A stretch of DNA of 23,115 nucleotides. Source: Faecalimonas sp. (lineage in GTDB: Bacteria; Bacillota; Clostridia; Lachnospirales; Lachnospiraceae). Position 1 is the first letter of the stretch. Every line of letters starts with the position of its first letter. A program made the translations under genes and the position numbers. The notes under the pieces are model-generated. The model was given only the letters and a program-made list of their open reading frames with translations, was not told where the DNA came from and ran no database searches. This document shows, one piece after another, positions 1 through 8,468 of this stretch. The stretch is from contig JAHHTN010000027.1 of assembly GCA_020024645.1 (NCBI GenBank), forward strand, positions 1 through 23,115, written 5' to 3'.

Positions 1-54
1 GAAATGAAAAATCTCTACAAAGCTGCTTATTACGGAGAAGATATTACGTTCTAA
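1..54 (+). CDS. 3' end of an unidentified upstream gene (partial)
   Basis: Frame 1 is open from the window edge to a TAA at 52-54 and reads EMKNLYKAAYYGEDITF before the stop. Another frame is also open in this short stretch, so the reading is not forced. I do not recognise the family from 17 residues. It is listed because genes in this strand direction follow closely. Confidence 0.3.
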   Translation, partial: EMKNLYKAAYYGEDITF

Positions 55-115
55 AATTTGGTGAAAATTATTTGACTTGCTGAAATTCAATTTAATAGAC
101 ATTTCTTTTAGTAAT

Positions 116-146
116 GAATGGTGGGGAGTTTATAGTCCCACCATTT
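116..146 (+). terminator. Hairpin upstream of the nitroreductase gene, possible terminator
   Basis: AATGGTGGG (117-125) pairs perfectly with CCCACCATT (137-145) around an 11-nt loop, with a possible extra G-U pair. There is only a TTT after the stem, so it is a weak terminator candidate for the upstream gene. It could also act in the 5' leader of the nitroreductase mRNA. Confidence 0.4.
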
Positions 147-196
147 CATGCTATTTGGAATTTGAAATATTTGCGAATAGAGGAGGATGTTATTTT

Positions 197-709
197 ATGG
201 AATTCCAAGAATTGATCGAGAAAAGATATTCATGTAGAAAATTTTCTGACAAAAAAGTGGATAAAGAATTAATAAAAAAAATAATTGAGGCGGGACGCAT
301 TGCACCGACAGCGGTGAATACACAGCCATTTAAAATTTTTTGGTTTACATCAGACAAGGCAAAAGAAGTAATCCAAAATGTATGTAATTATACATTTGGC
401 GCAGATAACTTTCTCCTTGTTGGATATAAAGAAGAGGAAGGTTGGCAACGTACTTTCGATCAGCGAAATTTTGCTGACATTGACGCGAGTATTGCGGCAA
501 CGCACATGATGCTTGCTATCGAAGAACTTGGTCTTAGTACCACATGGGTGGGGTGTTTTGATGCACCGATGTTGCAAACACAGTTTCCAGAAATGAAAGG
601 ATATCATTTAATTGCACTGTTTCCGATTGGATATGCTGCTGATAATTCCACCCCGTCTGAACGACATTTTAAAAGAAAAGAGACGAAACAGATTTTAGAA
701 ATTCTGTAA
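197..709 (+). CDS. Nitroreductase family protein (FMN-dependent oxidoreductase)
   Basis: A 170-residue protein of the nitroreductase superfamily, whose members use FMN and NAD(P)H to reduce nitro, quinone or flavin substrates in the cytoplasm. The N-terminus carries the family phosphate-binding pattern RYSCRKFSDKKV, followed by the helix IIEAGRIAPTAVNTQPF (about residues 38-54). The C-terminal half has the EELGLSTTWVGCFD segment typical of the compact nitroreductases. The frame is open further upstream to 77, but AGAGGAGG at 179-186 sits 10 nt before the ATG at 197, and MEFQELIEKRYSCR is the normal family start, so 197 is preferred. The length is near the lower end for the family. The physiological substrate cannot be read from sequence. 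It is a stand-alone gene between a hairpin and the UvrA-like gene. Confidence 0.88.
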   Translation: MEFQELIEKRYSCRKFSDKKVDKELIKKIIEAGRIAPTAVNTQPFKIFWFTSDKAKEVIQNVCNYTFGADNFLLVGYKEEEGWQRTFDQRNFADIDASIAATHMMLAIEELGLSTTWVGCFDAPMLQTQFPEMKGYHLIALFPIGYAADNSTPSERHFKRKETKQILEIL

Positions 710-801
710 TAGAATATGAATGTAGTAGTTTAGAAAATATGTTTACGATAAAGTACATCCTTTGATGACAATTATCCGATTTATAAAAAGGTATGATTAT
801 T

Positions 802-3090
802 ATGAAAGAAAATATGATTCGTGTCATAGATGCGACACAAAACAATTTAAAACACGTGTCTGTAGATATTCCAAAACATAAAATAACTGTAGTTACTGGT
901 GTTTCTGGTTCTGGTAAGAGTTCTCTTGTATTAGATACAATTGCTGCGCAATCTCGACGAGAGTTGAATGATACATTTCCAAGTTTTGCTCAAAGGTATC
1001 TTCCTAAATATGGACGACCGAGAGTAGGAAAAATTGAAAGCTTGCCACCAGCAATTGTAGTAGATCAGAAAAAACCCTCAGGACAGGTGCGCTCTACTGT
1101 AGGTACATATACGGACACGTATTCTCTACTTAGGCTATTGTTTTCGCGTGTCGGTGAACCTTTCGTGGGGTATTCGGATTCATTTTCCTTTAATCACCCA
1201 CAAGGACGTTGTGAACGTTGTGACGGTCTTGGAGAAATTATGGAGATTGACGTACATAAACTTGTGGATTTTGATAAATGCTTGAATGATGCTGGTGTTA
1301 TCAATTATGTGGCTTATGAACCAGGGCAGTGGCGTTGGCTTTATTATGGGGCATGTGGTTTATATGATCCAAATAAAAAGATACGTGATTTCACACCAGA
1401 AGAATTACATTTGTTTTTATATCAAGAACCAATGATTTTGAAAAATCCGCCTCCAGATTATTATAAAAATGGAAAGTATGAAGGGCTTATGTATCGGATG
1501 AATCGAATGTTAAAACGAGACGATGCAAAGGTGCATTGGAAAAAACTTGAGCCTATTGTCACTCAAGGAATATGTCCTACATGTCAAGGAGCGAGATTGA
1601 ACGAAAAAATTTTATCTTGTAAGATTTGTGAGAAAAATATTGCAGATGTTACAAAAATGCCTTTGAGTGAAATTATTACATGGTTGAATTCAATACAGGA
1701 TCCGTTAGCGATTGATATAAAAGTTGCACTTAATAGTAGAATTCAAGCACTTATAAACATAGGACTAGACTATTTAACATTAGATCGAACTATGGGAACT
1801 TTATCCGGAGGGGAGGCACAGCGATGTAAAATTGCAAAATATAATAATTCTTCTCTTTCAGATATGCTGTATATTTTAGATGAACCAAGTGTAGGACTTC
1901 ACAGTCACGATATTCATAGATTAAGTGAGGCTATTGTAGAACTTAAAAATCGTGGAAATACGGTTCTTATGGTAGAACATCATAAAGAAATGATGGAAAT
2001 TGCAGATCATATTATTGATATGGGACCAAGTGCAGGAGTTAATGGTGGAAAAGTTCTCTTTGAAGGAAATTATCCTAAATTGTTAGAAAGCAAGACTTTG
2101 ACAGGCAGACTGTTACGTCAGAATACAGCACTAAAAGATGAAGTTCGAATTGCTTCAGATTGGTTTGAACTTTCTAATTTGAATTTGCACAACTTGAAAA
2201 ATATTTCGGTGAAACTTCCTAAGGAGGTTTTTACAGTAATAGCTGGTGTGGCTGGTTCTGGTAAAAGTTCTCTTATGCAGGCTTTTGCAAATCAGTCTAG
2301 TGAAGAAGTCACTCTCATCAGTCAGAAGAGTATTGGCAGTAGTCTTCGTTCTACTCCTGCAACTTACTTAGGAGTAACAGATGATATTCGAAAACTGTTT
2401 GCAAAAGAACATGGTCAAAAAATGGGATTATTTTCATTTAATGGCGCAGGAGCGTGTCCTGTTTGTCAGGGGAAGGGTGTAATTGTATCAGAAATGGCTT
2501 TTATGGATTCGATTGAAACGGAGTGTGAAGCTTGTGGAGGGCTTCGCTACTCAAAAGAAGCACTTCAATATACTTTTAAGGGGCGAAATATTGCTCAGGT
2601 TATGGATTTGACTATATGGAAAGCTATGGAATTTTTTGCAGAGACAGTAATTGCAGAAAAGTTACATCCTTTGGTAGAAGTAGGGCTTTCTTACCTTCAT
2701 CTTAATCAAGCGCTTTCGACTTTGTCAGGTGGCGAACTTCAAAGAATGAAGTTAGCTTCTTACTTAGGAAAAAAGGGACAGATACTCATTTTAGATGAGC
2801 CTACAGATGGTTTGCATTTACAAGATATTCAAAATATTATTAAATTGTTCGACAAACTGGTTTCAGAAGGAAACACTATTTTTCTTATTGAACACAATTT
2901 AGAAGTGTTAAAAGCTTCTGATTATGTTGTAGAATTGGGACCAGGAGGTGGCGAAGAGGGGGGACAAATTATCTTTGCTGGAACACCAAAACAGTTACTT
3001 CAAAGTAAGGAATCTATTACTCGTACTTATTTGGAAAAAGAATTATGCAAAGGATATGGAGAATATAAATATGAAAAAGATAAAGACTAA
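802..3090 (+). CDS. UvrA-like ABC ATPase (short UvrA2/DrrC-type paralogue)
   Basis: Soluble tandem ABC-ATPase of the UvrA family, 762 residues from the chosen start against about 940 for housekeeping UvrA. The first half has Walker A GVSGSGKSS, a CERCDGLGE zinc-finger half, CPTCQGARL and CKICE, the signature LSGGEAQR and Walker B ILDEPSVGLH. The second half has Walker A GVAGSGKSS, CPVCQGKG...CEACGG, LSGGELQR and ILDEPTDGLH. There are no membrane segments. The shorter length fits the UvrA2/DrrC class, which lacks part of the partner-binding insertions. Such proteins are linked to drug or DNA-adduct tolerance rather than core excision repair; that role here is inferred. An upstream in-frame ATG at 793 lies almost on the AAGG SD at 788-791, so the ATG at 802, 10 nt away, is more likely. 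The 3' end overlaps the next gene by 20 bases. Confidence 0.88.
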   Translation: MKENMIRVIDATQNNLKHVSVDIPKHKITVVTGVSGSGKSSLVLDTIAAQSRRELNDTFPSFAQRYLPKYGRPRVGKIESLPPAIVVDQKKPSGQVRSTVGTYTDTYSLLRLLFSRVGEPFVGYSDSFSFNHPQGRCERCDGLGEIMEIDVHKLVDFDKCLNDAGVINYVAYEPGQWRWLYYGACGLYDPNKKIRDFTPEELHLFLYQEPMILKNPPPDYYKNGKYEGLMYRMNRMLKRDDAKVHWKKLEPIVTQGICPTCQGARLNEKILSCKICEKNIADVTKMPLSEIITWLNSIQDPLAIDIKVALNSRIQALINIGLDYLTLDRTMGTLSGGEAQRCKIAKYNNSSLSDMLYILDEPSVGLHSHDIHRLSEAIVELKNRGNTVLMVEHHKEMMEIADHIIDMGPSAGVNGGKVLFEGNYPKLLESKTLTGRLLRQNTALKDEVRIASDWFELSNLNLHNLKNISVKLPKEVFTVIAGVAGSGKSSLMQAFANQSSEEVTLISQKSIGSSLRSTPATYLGVTDDIRKLFAKEHGQKMGLFSFNGAGACPVCQGKGVIVSEMAFMDSIETECEACGGLRYSKEALQYTFKGRNIAQVMDLTIWKAMEFFAETVIAEKLHPLVEVGLSYLHLNQALSTLSGGELQRMKLASYLGKKGQILILDEPTDGLHLQDIQNIIKLFDKLVSEGNTIFLIEHNLEVLKASDYVVELGPGGGEEGGQIIFAGTPKQLLQSKESITRTYLEKELCKGYGEYKYEKDKD

Positions 3091-3532
3091 CGCTATGCGA
3101 ATGCTAGAACGACAGAGAATAGATTATGAATTAAGAGAATTTCCTTTGAATGGTCAGAAAGCAGCAGAGTATTTGGGACTTCCTTCAACTATGATTTTTA
3201 AAACACTTGTAACAACAGACACAGCAGGAAAATATTTTGTGTTTTGTGTTCCGACAAACGAAGAATTAGATTTAAAAAAAGCAGCAAAAACTGTAGGCGT
3301 TAAACGTATTGAAATGCTCAAACAAAAGGAACTTTTCTCTTTGACAGGGTATATTCATGGAGGTTGTTCTCCTGTTGGAATGAAGAAATTATTTCCGACT
3401 GTTATAGATTCAAGTGTAGAAAAGTTAGATACGATTTTAGTTTCAGCAGGACATGTGGGTATGTTAATGGAATTATTGCCTAAAGATCTTGTGCAAATAA
3501 TAAATGCAAACATAGCGAGTGTGATAAAATAG
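3071..3532 (+). CDS. ybaK: YbaK/EbsC-family Cys-tRNA(Pro) deacylase-like protein
   Basis: A 153-residue protein of the YbaK/ProX editing family, which hydrolyses mischarged aminoacyl-tRNA (typically Cys-tRNA-Pro) in trans. Family marks are the invariant lysine in FKTLV (about residues 37-41), FCVPTNEELDLKKAA, and the glycine-rich GYIHGGCSPVGMKK segment that lines the substrate pocket. The length is standard for YbaK. The frame is open back to 2948, but the extra residues read as shadow of the UvrA-like gene. GGAG at 3058-3061 gives 9-nt spacing to the ATG at 3071. The start lies inside the last codons of the UvrA-like gene, implying translational coupling. A terminator follows at once. Confidence 0.9.
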   Translation: MKKIKTNAMRMLERQRIDYELREFPLNGQKAAEYLGLPSTMIFKTLVTTDTAGKYFVFCVPTNEELDLKKAAKTVGVKRIEMLKQKELFSLTGYIHGGCSPVGMKKLFPTVIDSSVEKLDTILVSAGHVGMLMELLPKDLVQIINANIASVIK

Positions 3533-3543
3533 TCAGATAGTTT

Positions 3544-3566
3544 AAAGCAGGTTTTTCCTGCTTTTT
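3544..3566 (+). terminator. Rho-independent terminator after ybaK
   Basis: AAAGCAGG pairs with CCTGCTTT around a TTTTT loop, and the stem runs into a T tract to 3566. It lies 12 nt past the ybaK stop and separates this operon from the convergent AraC gene ending at 3596. Confidence 0.85.
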
Positions 3567-3595
3567 ACTTTACTCTTAAGTGAAGTTTAGAACTA

Positions 3596-4519
3596 TTAAA
3601 TTTTGTTTTCATTTTTGAATTCATATTTGAAATTTTTTTCAGATTGAATAGTAAGTTCTTTATATTCTTTTGGGGACATACCAAATTCTTTTTTAAAAGC
3701 ACGGAAAAAACTGGAATAATCTTTAAACCCATACATTGAATAAACGGCACTTATATTTGATTTTGAAAGAATAGCTTGTTGACACATCTTTAGACGTTTT
3801 TTTGTAATAAATTGATGTACAGATAGTCCTAGATTTTCTTTGAACACATGTGCAATATGATATTTGCTTACATAAAAATGATTCGCGATGTGGTCAAGAG
3901 AAAGGTTTTCCTCCAGATGATCTTCGATGTAAAGAAGAAGATTTTCATATAAATTTTGTTCTTCGTGTTGTGATTTAGGATGTTCCATTTCATATACAGA
4001 ACGATTTAAATGTAAAATTAAATCATTTACACATAGTGAGACCTTAGCATCTTTACCAAAGCGATTGGAATGTAATTCTTCAATAAGATGGAACACCTTA
4101 GATTGTAGAGAATTAAAAGCAATCATATCATAATGAAAAATATAATGTTTTGAGATTTTGGAATGTTGCATTAAATATACATAATCTGGAGAAAGTTGTA
4201 AAAGATCATTACAGTAATCCACACTAATCCAAAAAACGAAACGACGATAGGGAATGTGAACATCATGCAAAAGGACATGATGTTTTACATTTGGAGGGAC
4301 AACAATCACATCACCTTGTTTCAGAGGATAACAAGTTCCTTCAATGTTCATGGAAACATTTCCTTCTAGAAAAAAGTAAAATTCATAATAATTATGAGTA
4401 TGGCTGTTCACATTATAATCATAGTTACTTTTATAGGTATTCGTATAATAATATATTTCGAAATCTCTAGATAACATATTTTGACGGGTACTAAACGTAG
4501 TTTGTAGGTTATGTTTCAT
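3596..4519 (-). CDS. AraC-family regulator with cupin sensor, divergent from uxuAB
   Basis: A 307-residue transcription factor. Residues about 35-95 form an AraC-type cupin sensor domain (SHTHNYYEFYFFLEG, then LKQGDVIVVPPNVKHHV). Residues about 190-290 form the double helix-turn-helix DNA-binding domain, including LSLDHIANHFYVSKYHIAHVFKENLG and the closing motif YGFKDYSSFFRAFKKEFGMSPKEY. The start is well supported: AGGAGG lies on the minus strand at 4528-4533, 8 nt before the ATG. The gene is transcribed away from uxuA across a 174-bp intergenic region, so it most likely controls uxuA-uxuB in response to a uronate or a pathway intermediate. Both target and effector are inferred from position. 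Confidence 0.9.
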   Translation of the reverse strand: MKHNLQTTFSTRQNMLSRDFEIYYYTNTYKSNYDYNVNSHTHNYYEFYFFLEGNVSMNIEGTCYPLKQGDVIVVPPNVKHHVLLHDVHIPYRRFVFWISVDYCNDLLQLSPDYVYLMQHSKISKHYIFHYDMIAFNSLQSKVFHLIEELHSNRFGKDAKVSLCVNDLILHLNRSVYEMEHPKSQHEEQNLYENLLLYIEDHLEENLSLDHIANHFYVSKYHIAHVFKENLGLSVHQFITKKRLKMCQQAILSKSNISAVYSMYGFKDYSSFFRAFKKEFGMSPKEYKELTIQSEKNFKYEFKNENKI

Positions 4520-4576
4520 TTTACTTTCCTCCTATGTTTTTCAATGAAATGATTGGTTCCTTTTTATTATAATACA

Positions 4577-4591
4577 TTGGAAACGCAACTT
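4577..4591 (+). promoter_or_regulatory. Possible CcpA cre-like site between the AraC regulator and uxuA
   Basis: TTGGAAACGCAACTT matches the left half of the Gram-positive cre consensus WTGNAARCGNWWWCA well, but the right half poorly. It lies about 40 bp upstream of the predicted uxuA -35 box. Carbon catabolite control of uronate genes is common in Firmicutes, but this single imperfect match is weak evidence. Confidence 0.25.
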
Positions 4592-4618
4592 TTGCAATGT
4601 ATACAACAAGTTTGTCAA

Positions 4619-4647
4619 TTGGATTTTTTTTTATCATAAATTATAAT
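4619..4647 (+). promoter_or_regulatory. Predicted sigma-A promoter of uxuA-uxuB
   Basis: TTGGAT (4619-4624) and a perfect TATAAT (4642-4647) are separated by 17 nt, placing the transcript start near 4654. The -35 box is weak, which suits an activator-dependent promoter next to an AraC gene. The upstream in-frame ATG at 4646 lies inside the -10 box and so cannot be the translation start. Confidence 0.55.
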
Positions 4648-4693
4648 GAGCATAACAAATAAAACTGCCTTGAGAAAGAGAGGAAGAAAGCTT

Positions 4694-5770
4694 ATGGAAA
4701 TGACATTAAGATGGTATGGGGCAAAATTTGATACAGTTACTTTGAAACAAATCAGACAAATCCCAGGAGTAACAGGGGTTATCACAACATTATATGATAC
4801 AGAGCCAGGTGAAGTATGGAGTCGTGAACGAATTCGTGCTATGAAAGAAGAAGTAGAAGCAGCTGGGCTTCACTTATCTGGAATTGAAAGTGTAAATATT
4901 CATGATGCAATCAAAACAGGTGCACCAGAAAGAGAACAATATATTGCAAATTATATTGAAACACTTGAGAATCTTGGAAAAGAAGATATTCATCTTGTTT
5001 GCTACAATTTCATGCCAGTATTTGATTGGACACGTACAGAACTTGCTCGTGTAAGACCAGATGGTTCTACTGTACTTGCATATACACAAGAAGCAGTGGA
5101 TGCAATCGACCCAGAAAAAATGTTTGAATCAATCGCTGGAGATATGAATGGTACAGTTATGCCGGGATGGGAACCAGAACGTATGGCGAAAGTAAAAGAT
5201 CTTTTTGAAATGTACAAAGACGTAGATGATGAAAAATTATTTGAAAACTTAAAATATTTTCTTGAAAAAATTATGCCAGTATGTAACAAATATGATATAA
5301 ATATGGCAATTCACCCAGATGATCCAGCATGGAGTGTATTTGGTCTTCCAAGAATCATTATTAATAAAGAAAATATTCTTCGTATGATGAAAATGGTAGA
5401 TGATCCACACAATGGTGTAACATTCTGTTCTGGTTCTTATGGAACAAATTTGGAAAATGATCTTCCTGATATGATTCGTTCTTTAAAAGGAAGAATTCAC
5501 TTTGCTCATGTTCGTAATTTAAAATTTATTACGCCAACAAACTTTGAGGAAGCAGCACACTTATCTAGTGATGGAACATTTGATATGTATGAAATTATGA
5601 AAGCTTTATATGATATTGGATTTGATGGACCAATTCGTCCAGACCATGGTCGTATGATTTGGGATGAAGTTGCAATGCCAGGATATGGTTTATATGATAG
5701 AGCTCTTGGTGCAACTTATCTAAATGGACTTTGGGAAGCGATTGATAAAGCTTCCACTCGTGGAGTATAA
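4694..5770 (+). CDS. uxuA: Mannonate dehydratase UxuA
   Basis: Catalyses dehydration of D-mannonate to 2-keto-3-deoxy-D-gluconate (KDG), the third step of glucuronate catabolism; cytosolic and metal-dependent. The protein has 358 residues and begins MEMTLRWYGAKFDTVTL, matching the canonical UxuA N-terminus (E. coli begins with a comparable RWYG segment). Internal family marks are GLHLSGIESVNIHDAIKTG, LVCYNFMPVFDWTRT, MAIHPDDPAW (metal/substrate histidine), FCSGSYGT (conserved Cys) and HFAHVRN. The final segment carries FDGPIRPDHGR. The frame is open from 4646, but GAGAGG just upstream and family length favour 4694. uxuB follows after a 29-nt gap with its own SD, so the two form an operon. Confidence 0.95.
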   Translation: MEMTLRWYGAKFDTVTLKQIRQIPGVTGVITTLYDTEPGEVWSRERIRAMKEEVEAAGLHLSGIESVNIHDAIKTGAPEREQYIANYIETLENLGKEDIHLVCYNFMPVFDWTRTELARVRPDGSTVLAYTQEAVDAIDPEKMFESIAGDMNGTVMPGWEPERMAKVKDLFEMYKDVDDEKLFENLKYFLEKIMPVCNKYDINMAIHPDDPAWSVFGLPRIIINKENILRMMKMVDDPHNGVTFCSGSYGTNLENDLPDMIRSLKGRIHFAHVRNLKFITPTNFEEAAHLSSDGTFDMYEIMKALYDIGFDGPIRPDHGRMIWDEVAMPGYGLYDRALGATYLNGLWEAIDKASTRGV

Positions 5771-5799
5771 ACTGGTTGTTTAGAAAGGAATAAAAGAAG

Positions 5800-7416
5800 A
5801 TGAAATTAAATTTAAAAGGTATTTCTGATAGAGCACAGTGGGAAGAAAAAGGATATCAACTACCACAGTATGACATGGATAAAATGATTACAAAAACAAA
5901 AGAAAATCCATTTTGGATTCATTTTGGTGCAGGAAACTTATTCCGTGCATTCCATGCTAATATTGTGCAGAATATGTTAAATAGTGGAGCATTAGATCGT
6001 GGATTAATTGTAGCAGAAGGATTTGATTATGAAATAGTGGAAAAGATGTATGAACCACATGACAATCTTGGAATTGTTGCTACATTAAAAGCAGATGGAA
6101 CAATTGAAAAGACTGTTGTAGGGAGTGTTGCAGAGTCTTTACCACTTGATTCAAAAAATGAGGAAGCGTATGTAAGATTAAAGGAAATTTTCGGAAAAGA
6201 ATCTCTTCAAGTGGTAACGTTTACCATTACAGAAAAAGGGTATAGTTTGGTTAACGGAAAGGGAGAACAACTTCCAGACGTAACAGAAGATTTTGTCGAA
6301 GGACCAGAAAAGCCAGTTAGTTATATGGGAAAGGTAAGTTCACTTCTTTACACTAGATACAAAAAAGGTGCACTTCCAATTGCATTAGTAAGTACAGATA
6401 ACTGTTCTCACAATGGAGATAAACTATATGCTGCAATCCTTGCATTTGCAAAAGAATGGGTGAAAAATCAAAAAGTAGAAGAAGGATTTGTAGAATATCT
6501 TGATTCAAAAAATGTTTCATTTACTTGGAGTATGATTGATAAAATCACACCAAGACCGGATGCTTCTGTAGAAAAGATTCTTTTAGAAGATGGAGTAGAG
6601 GAATTAGAACCTGTTATTACTTCTAAAAACACATATGTGGCTCCATTTGTGAATGCAGAAGAGACAGAGTATCTTGTTATTGAGGATGATTTTCCAAATG
6701 GTCGCCCAGATCTTACAAAAGGTGGAATTATGTTTACGGATAGAGAAACAGTAGATAAAGTAGAAAAAATGAAAGTTTGTACTTGTCTGAATCCACTTCA
6801 TACTTGTCTTGCTGTGTATGGATGTATTCTTGGATATCAAAAAATTTCTGATGAAATGAAAGATACAGAGTTAAAGAAATTAGTAGAAACAGTAGGATAT
6901 GTAGAAGGACTTCCAGTTGTTGTAAATCCAGGAATATTGGATCCAAAAGAATTCATTGATACAGTATTGAATGTACGTGTTCCAAATCCATTTATGCCAG
7001 ATACACCACAGAGAATTGCGACAGATACATCTCAGAAACTTGCAATTCGTTTTGGGGAAACAATCAAGGCGTATGCGGCAACTAAAGATTTAGATGTGGA
7101 TTCTTTAAAATTAATTCCACTTGTATTCGCAGGTTGGTTAAGATATTTAATGGCAATGGATGATGAAGGTAATTCCTTTACATTAAGTCCAGATCCACTG
7201 TTGGACACAGTTTGCCCATATGTTTCAACATTTAAACTTGGAGAAGAAAGAACGGTAGCGCAGATCGAAGAACAATTAAAACCGGTTTTGGAAAACGCAA
7301 AGATTTTTGGCGTGAATCTCTACGAAGTTGGAATGGCAGAAAAAGTATGTGGATACTTTAAAGAATTGACAGCAGGAATTGGAGCTGTTCGAGCAACATT
7401 GAAGAAATATGTATAA
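5800..7416 (+). CDS. uxuB: D-mannonate oxidoreductase (fructuronate reductase) UxuB
   Basis: A 538-residue member of the mannitol dehydrogenase (polyol long-chain) family that reduces D-fructuronate to D-mannonate with NADH. The N-terminal Rossmann domain begins at IHFGAGNLFRAFHANIVQ (about residues 40-57). The middle contains ALVSTDNCSHNGDK and FTWSMIDKITPRPD. The C-terminal domain has CLNPLHTCLAVYGCILGY, the family NPLHT motif, and VPNPFMPDTPQRIATDTSQKLAIRF. The length is typical for UxuB. AAAGGAA at 5784-5790 precedes the ATG by 9 nt. It lies directly behind uxuA and is followed by a strong terminator. Its substrate is supplied by UxaC, encoded 3 kb downstream. Confidence 0.94.
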   Translation: MKLNLKGISDRAQWEEKGYQLPQYDMDKMITKTKENPFWIHFGAGNLFRAFHANIVQNMLNSGALDRGLIVAEGFDYEIVEKMYEPHDNLGIVATLKADGTIEKTVVGSVAESLPLDSKNEEAYVRLKEIFGKESLQVVTFTITEKGYSLVNGKGEQLPDVTEDFVEGPEKPVSYMGKVSSLLYTRYKKGALPIALVSTDNCSHNGDKLYAAILAFAKEWVKNQKVEEGFVEYLDSKNVSFTWSMIDKITPRPDASVEKILLEDGVEELEPVITSKNTYVAPFVNAEETEYLVIEDDFPNGRPDLTKGGIMFTDRETVDKVEKMKVCTCLNPLHTCLAVYGCILGYQKISDEMKDTELKKLVETVGYVEGLPVVVNPGILDPKEFIDTVLNVRVPNPFMPDTPQRIATDTSQKLAIRFGETIKAYAATKDLDVDSLKLIPLVFAGWLRYLMAMDDEGNSFTLSPDPLLDTVCPYVSTFKLGEERTVAQIEEQLKPVLENAKIFGVNLYEVGMAEKVCGYFKELTAGIGAVRATLKKYV

Positions 7417-7422
7417 AAAACG

Positions 7423-7456
7423 GCTGCAGAAGAGGAAATCCTCTTTTGCAGCTTTT
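7423..7456. terminator. Bidirectional terminator between uxuB and the IclR gene
   Basis: GCTGCAGAAGAGGA (7423-7436) pairs with TCCTCTTTTGCAGC (7439-7452), with one G-T pair and a 2-nt loop. The plus strand continues with TTTT. The minus strand reads into TTTTTT (the complement of A7415-7420). The two flanking genes converge here, so it can serve both. Confidence 0.88.
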
Positions 7457-7481
7457 AAAATATGTAAATAATCAATCGCTT

Positions 7482-8264
7482 CTAAAAAGCTTTTAGTTTC
7501 TGTTCAATTTGCTTTTTGGCTTTTAAGATTAATTCTTTCAGTTCAGAAATTCGAGAATCACTCATTCTGTCTTTTGGAGCAGAAATGCTGATAGCATGTT
7601 CGGATTTTCCGTTGTATCCTCTTAGGGCTACTGCAATGCAGCGAACACCAAGCTCGTTCTCCTCGTTATCCATGGCATAGCCAGATGCTCGAGTTTTATC
7701 AATTAACTGTAAGAAATCACAGTAGTTTGTGATCGTATATGGTGTAAGTTGCTCGATAGAGCTACGATTCCAGATACTATAAATTTTTTCGTTCGATAAG
7801 TCAGCAAGCATAGCTTTTCCTACACCGGAGCAATAAAGAGGAATGCTTTTACCAACCATAGAAATCATACGAATAGAATTTTTGGAGGCTTCTACTTTAT
7901 CAATGTAGGTTGCGTTTATGCCGTCCATCTGCACAAGGTGAACGGTCTCTCCAGAAATAGAGGAGAGTTCTTTTAGATAAGGACGTGCAATGTCAATCAT
8001 ATTATTTTTTGAAAGAATTTGATTGGCAAGGCCACAAATTTTGAAACTAAGGCTGTATCGAGAAGATTCTGCATCTTGACGAACATAGTCCATACAGATT
8101 AAAGAGTTTAAAATACGGTGAACGGTGCTTTTATTAAGAGAAAGTGCAGTACTTAATTCTTGAAGTCCCATTGATCCGTTTTGGGCAAGACATTCTATAG
8201 TGCTAAAAATACGTTCAGATACTTGTATTGGATTTTTTTGTGGTTCAATTCGTTCGTTTTCCAT
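7482..8264 (-). CDS. IclR-family regulator (KdgR-like), divergent from eda-kdgK
   Basis: A 260-residue IclR-family transcription factor. Residues about 13-75 form the winged helix-turn-helix (VSERIFSTIECLAQNGSMGLQELSTALSLNKSTVHRILNSL). Residues about 85-255 form the effector-binding domain, including VHLVQMDGINATYIDKVE and IPLYCSGVGKAMLADL. The open frame runs back to 8435, but the upstream codons cover the promoter and operator. AGGAGG on the minus strand at 8272-8277 sits 7 nt before the ATG at 8264, fixing the start. IclR proteins of this type (KdgR) commonly sense KDG and repress KDG-degrading genes. Three copies of one palindrome in the divergent region support control of eda-kdgK and of itself. 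Confidence 0.92.
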   Translation of the reverse strand: MENERIEPQKNPIQVSERIFSTIECLAQNGSMGLQELSTALSLNKSTVHRILNSLICMDYVRQDAESSRYSLSFKICGLANQILSKNNMIDIARPYLKELSSISGETVHLVQMDGINATYIDKVEASKNSIRMISMVGKSIPLYCSGVGKAMLADLSNEKIYSIWNRSSIEQLTPYTITNYCDFLQLIDKTRASGYAMDNEENELGVRCIAVALRGYNGKSEHAISISAPKDRMSDSRISELKELILKAKKQIEQKLKAF

Positions 8265-8337
8265 GTGGAAACCTCCTGTTTCATTTGAGCAAGCCATAAA
8301 GAATATTGGATGAGGTTGCTCCATATTATAAAACTGT

Positions 8338-8354
8338 GTTTCATGATATGAAAC
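8338..8354. promoter_or_regulatory. IclR operator copy 1 (perfect palindrome, autoregulatory)
   Basis: GTTTCATGATATGAAAC has two perfect 7-bp arms around GAT. It lies just downstream of the predicted start point of the iclR transcript, about +9 to +25. It shares the half-site ATGAAAC and spacing with the two copies in front of eda. Confidence 0.72.
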
Positions 8355-8369
8355 TACAAGTTGAAACGT

Positions 8370-8398
8370 ATTGTAGCATGTTTTTTCTAAAATAGCAA
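8370..8398 (-). promoter_or_regulatory. Predicted promoter of the IclR gene
   Basis: Read on the minus strand, TTGCTA (8393-8398) and TACAAT (8370-8375) are separated by exactly 17 nt. The predicted start point near 8363 lies about 100 nt upstream of the ATG, with operator copy 1 in between. Confidence 0.6.
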
Positions 8399-8428
8399 TT
8401 TTTAGTTGAAATAAAATTTTAAAAAAGA

Positions 8429-8456
8429 TTGACAATAGAACAATCTTGAGTATAAT
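8429..8456 (+). promoter_or_regulatory. Strong sigma-A promoter of eda-kdgK
   Basis: Consensus TTGACA (8429-8434) and TATAAT (8451-8456) are separated by 16 nt. The predicted start is near 8463, and the two tandem operators begin only a few bases further on. A near-consensus promoter with downstream operators implies that control is by repression. Confidence 0.8.
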
Positions 8457-8468
8457 AAGAAATAAGTG

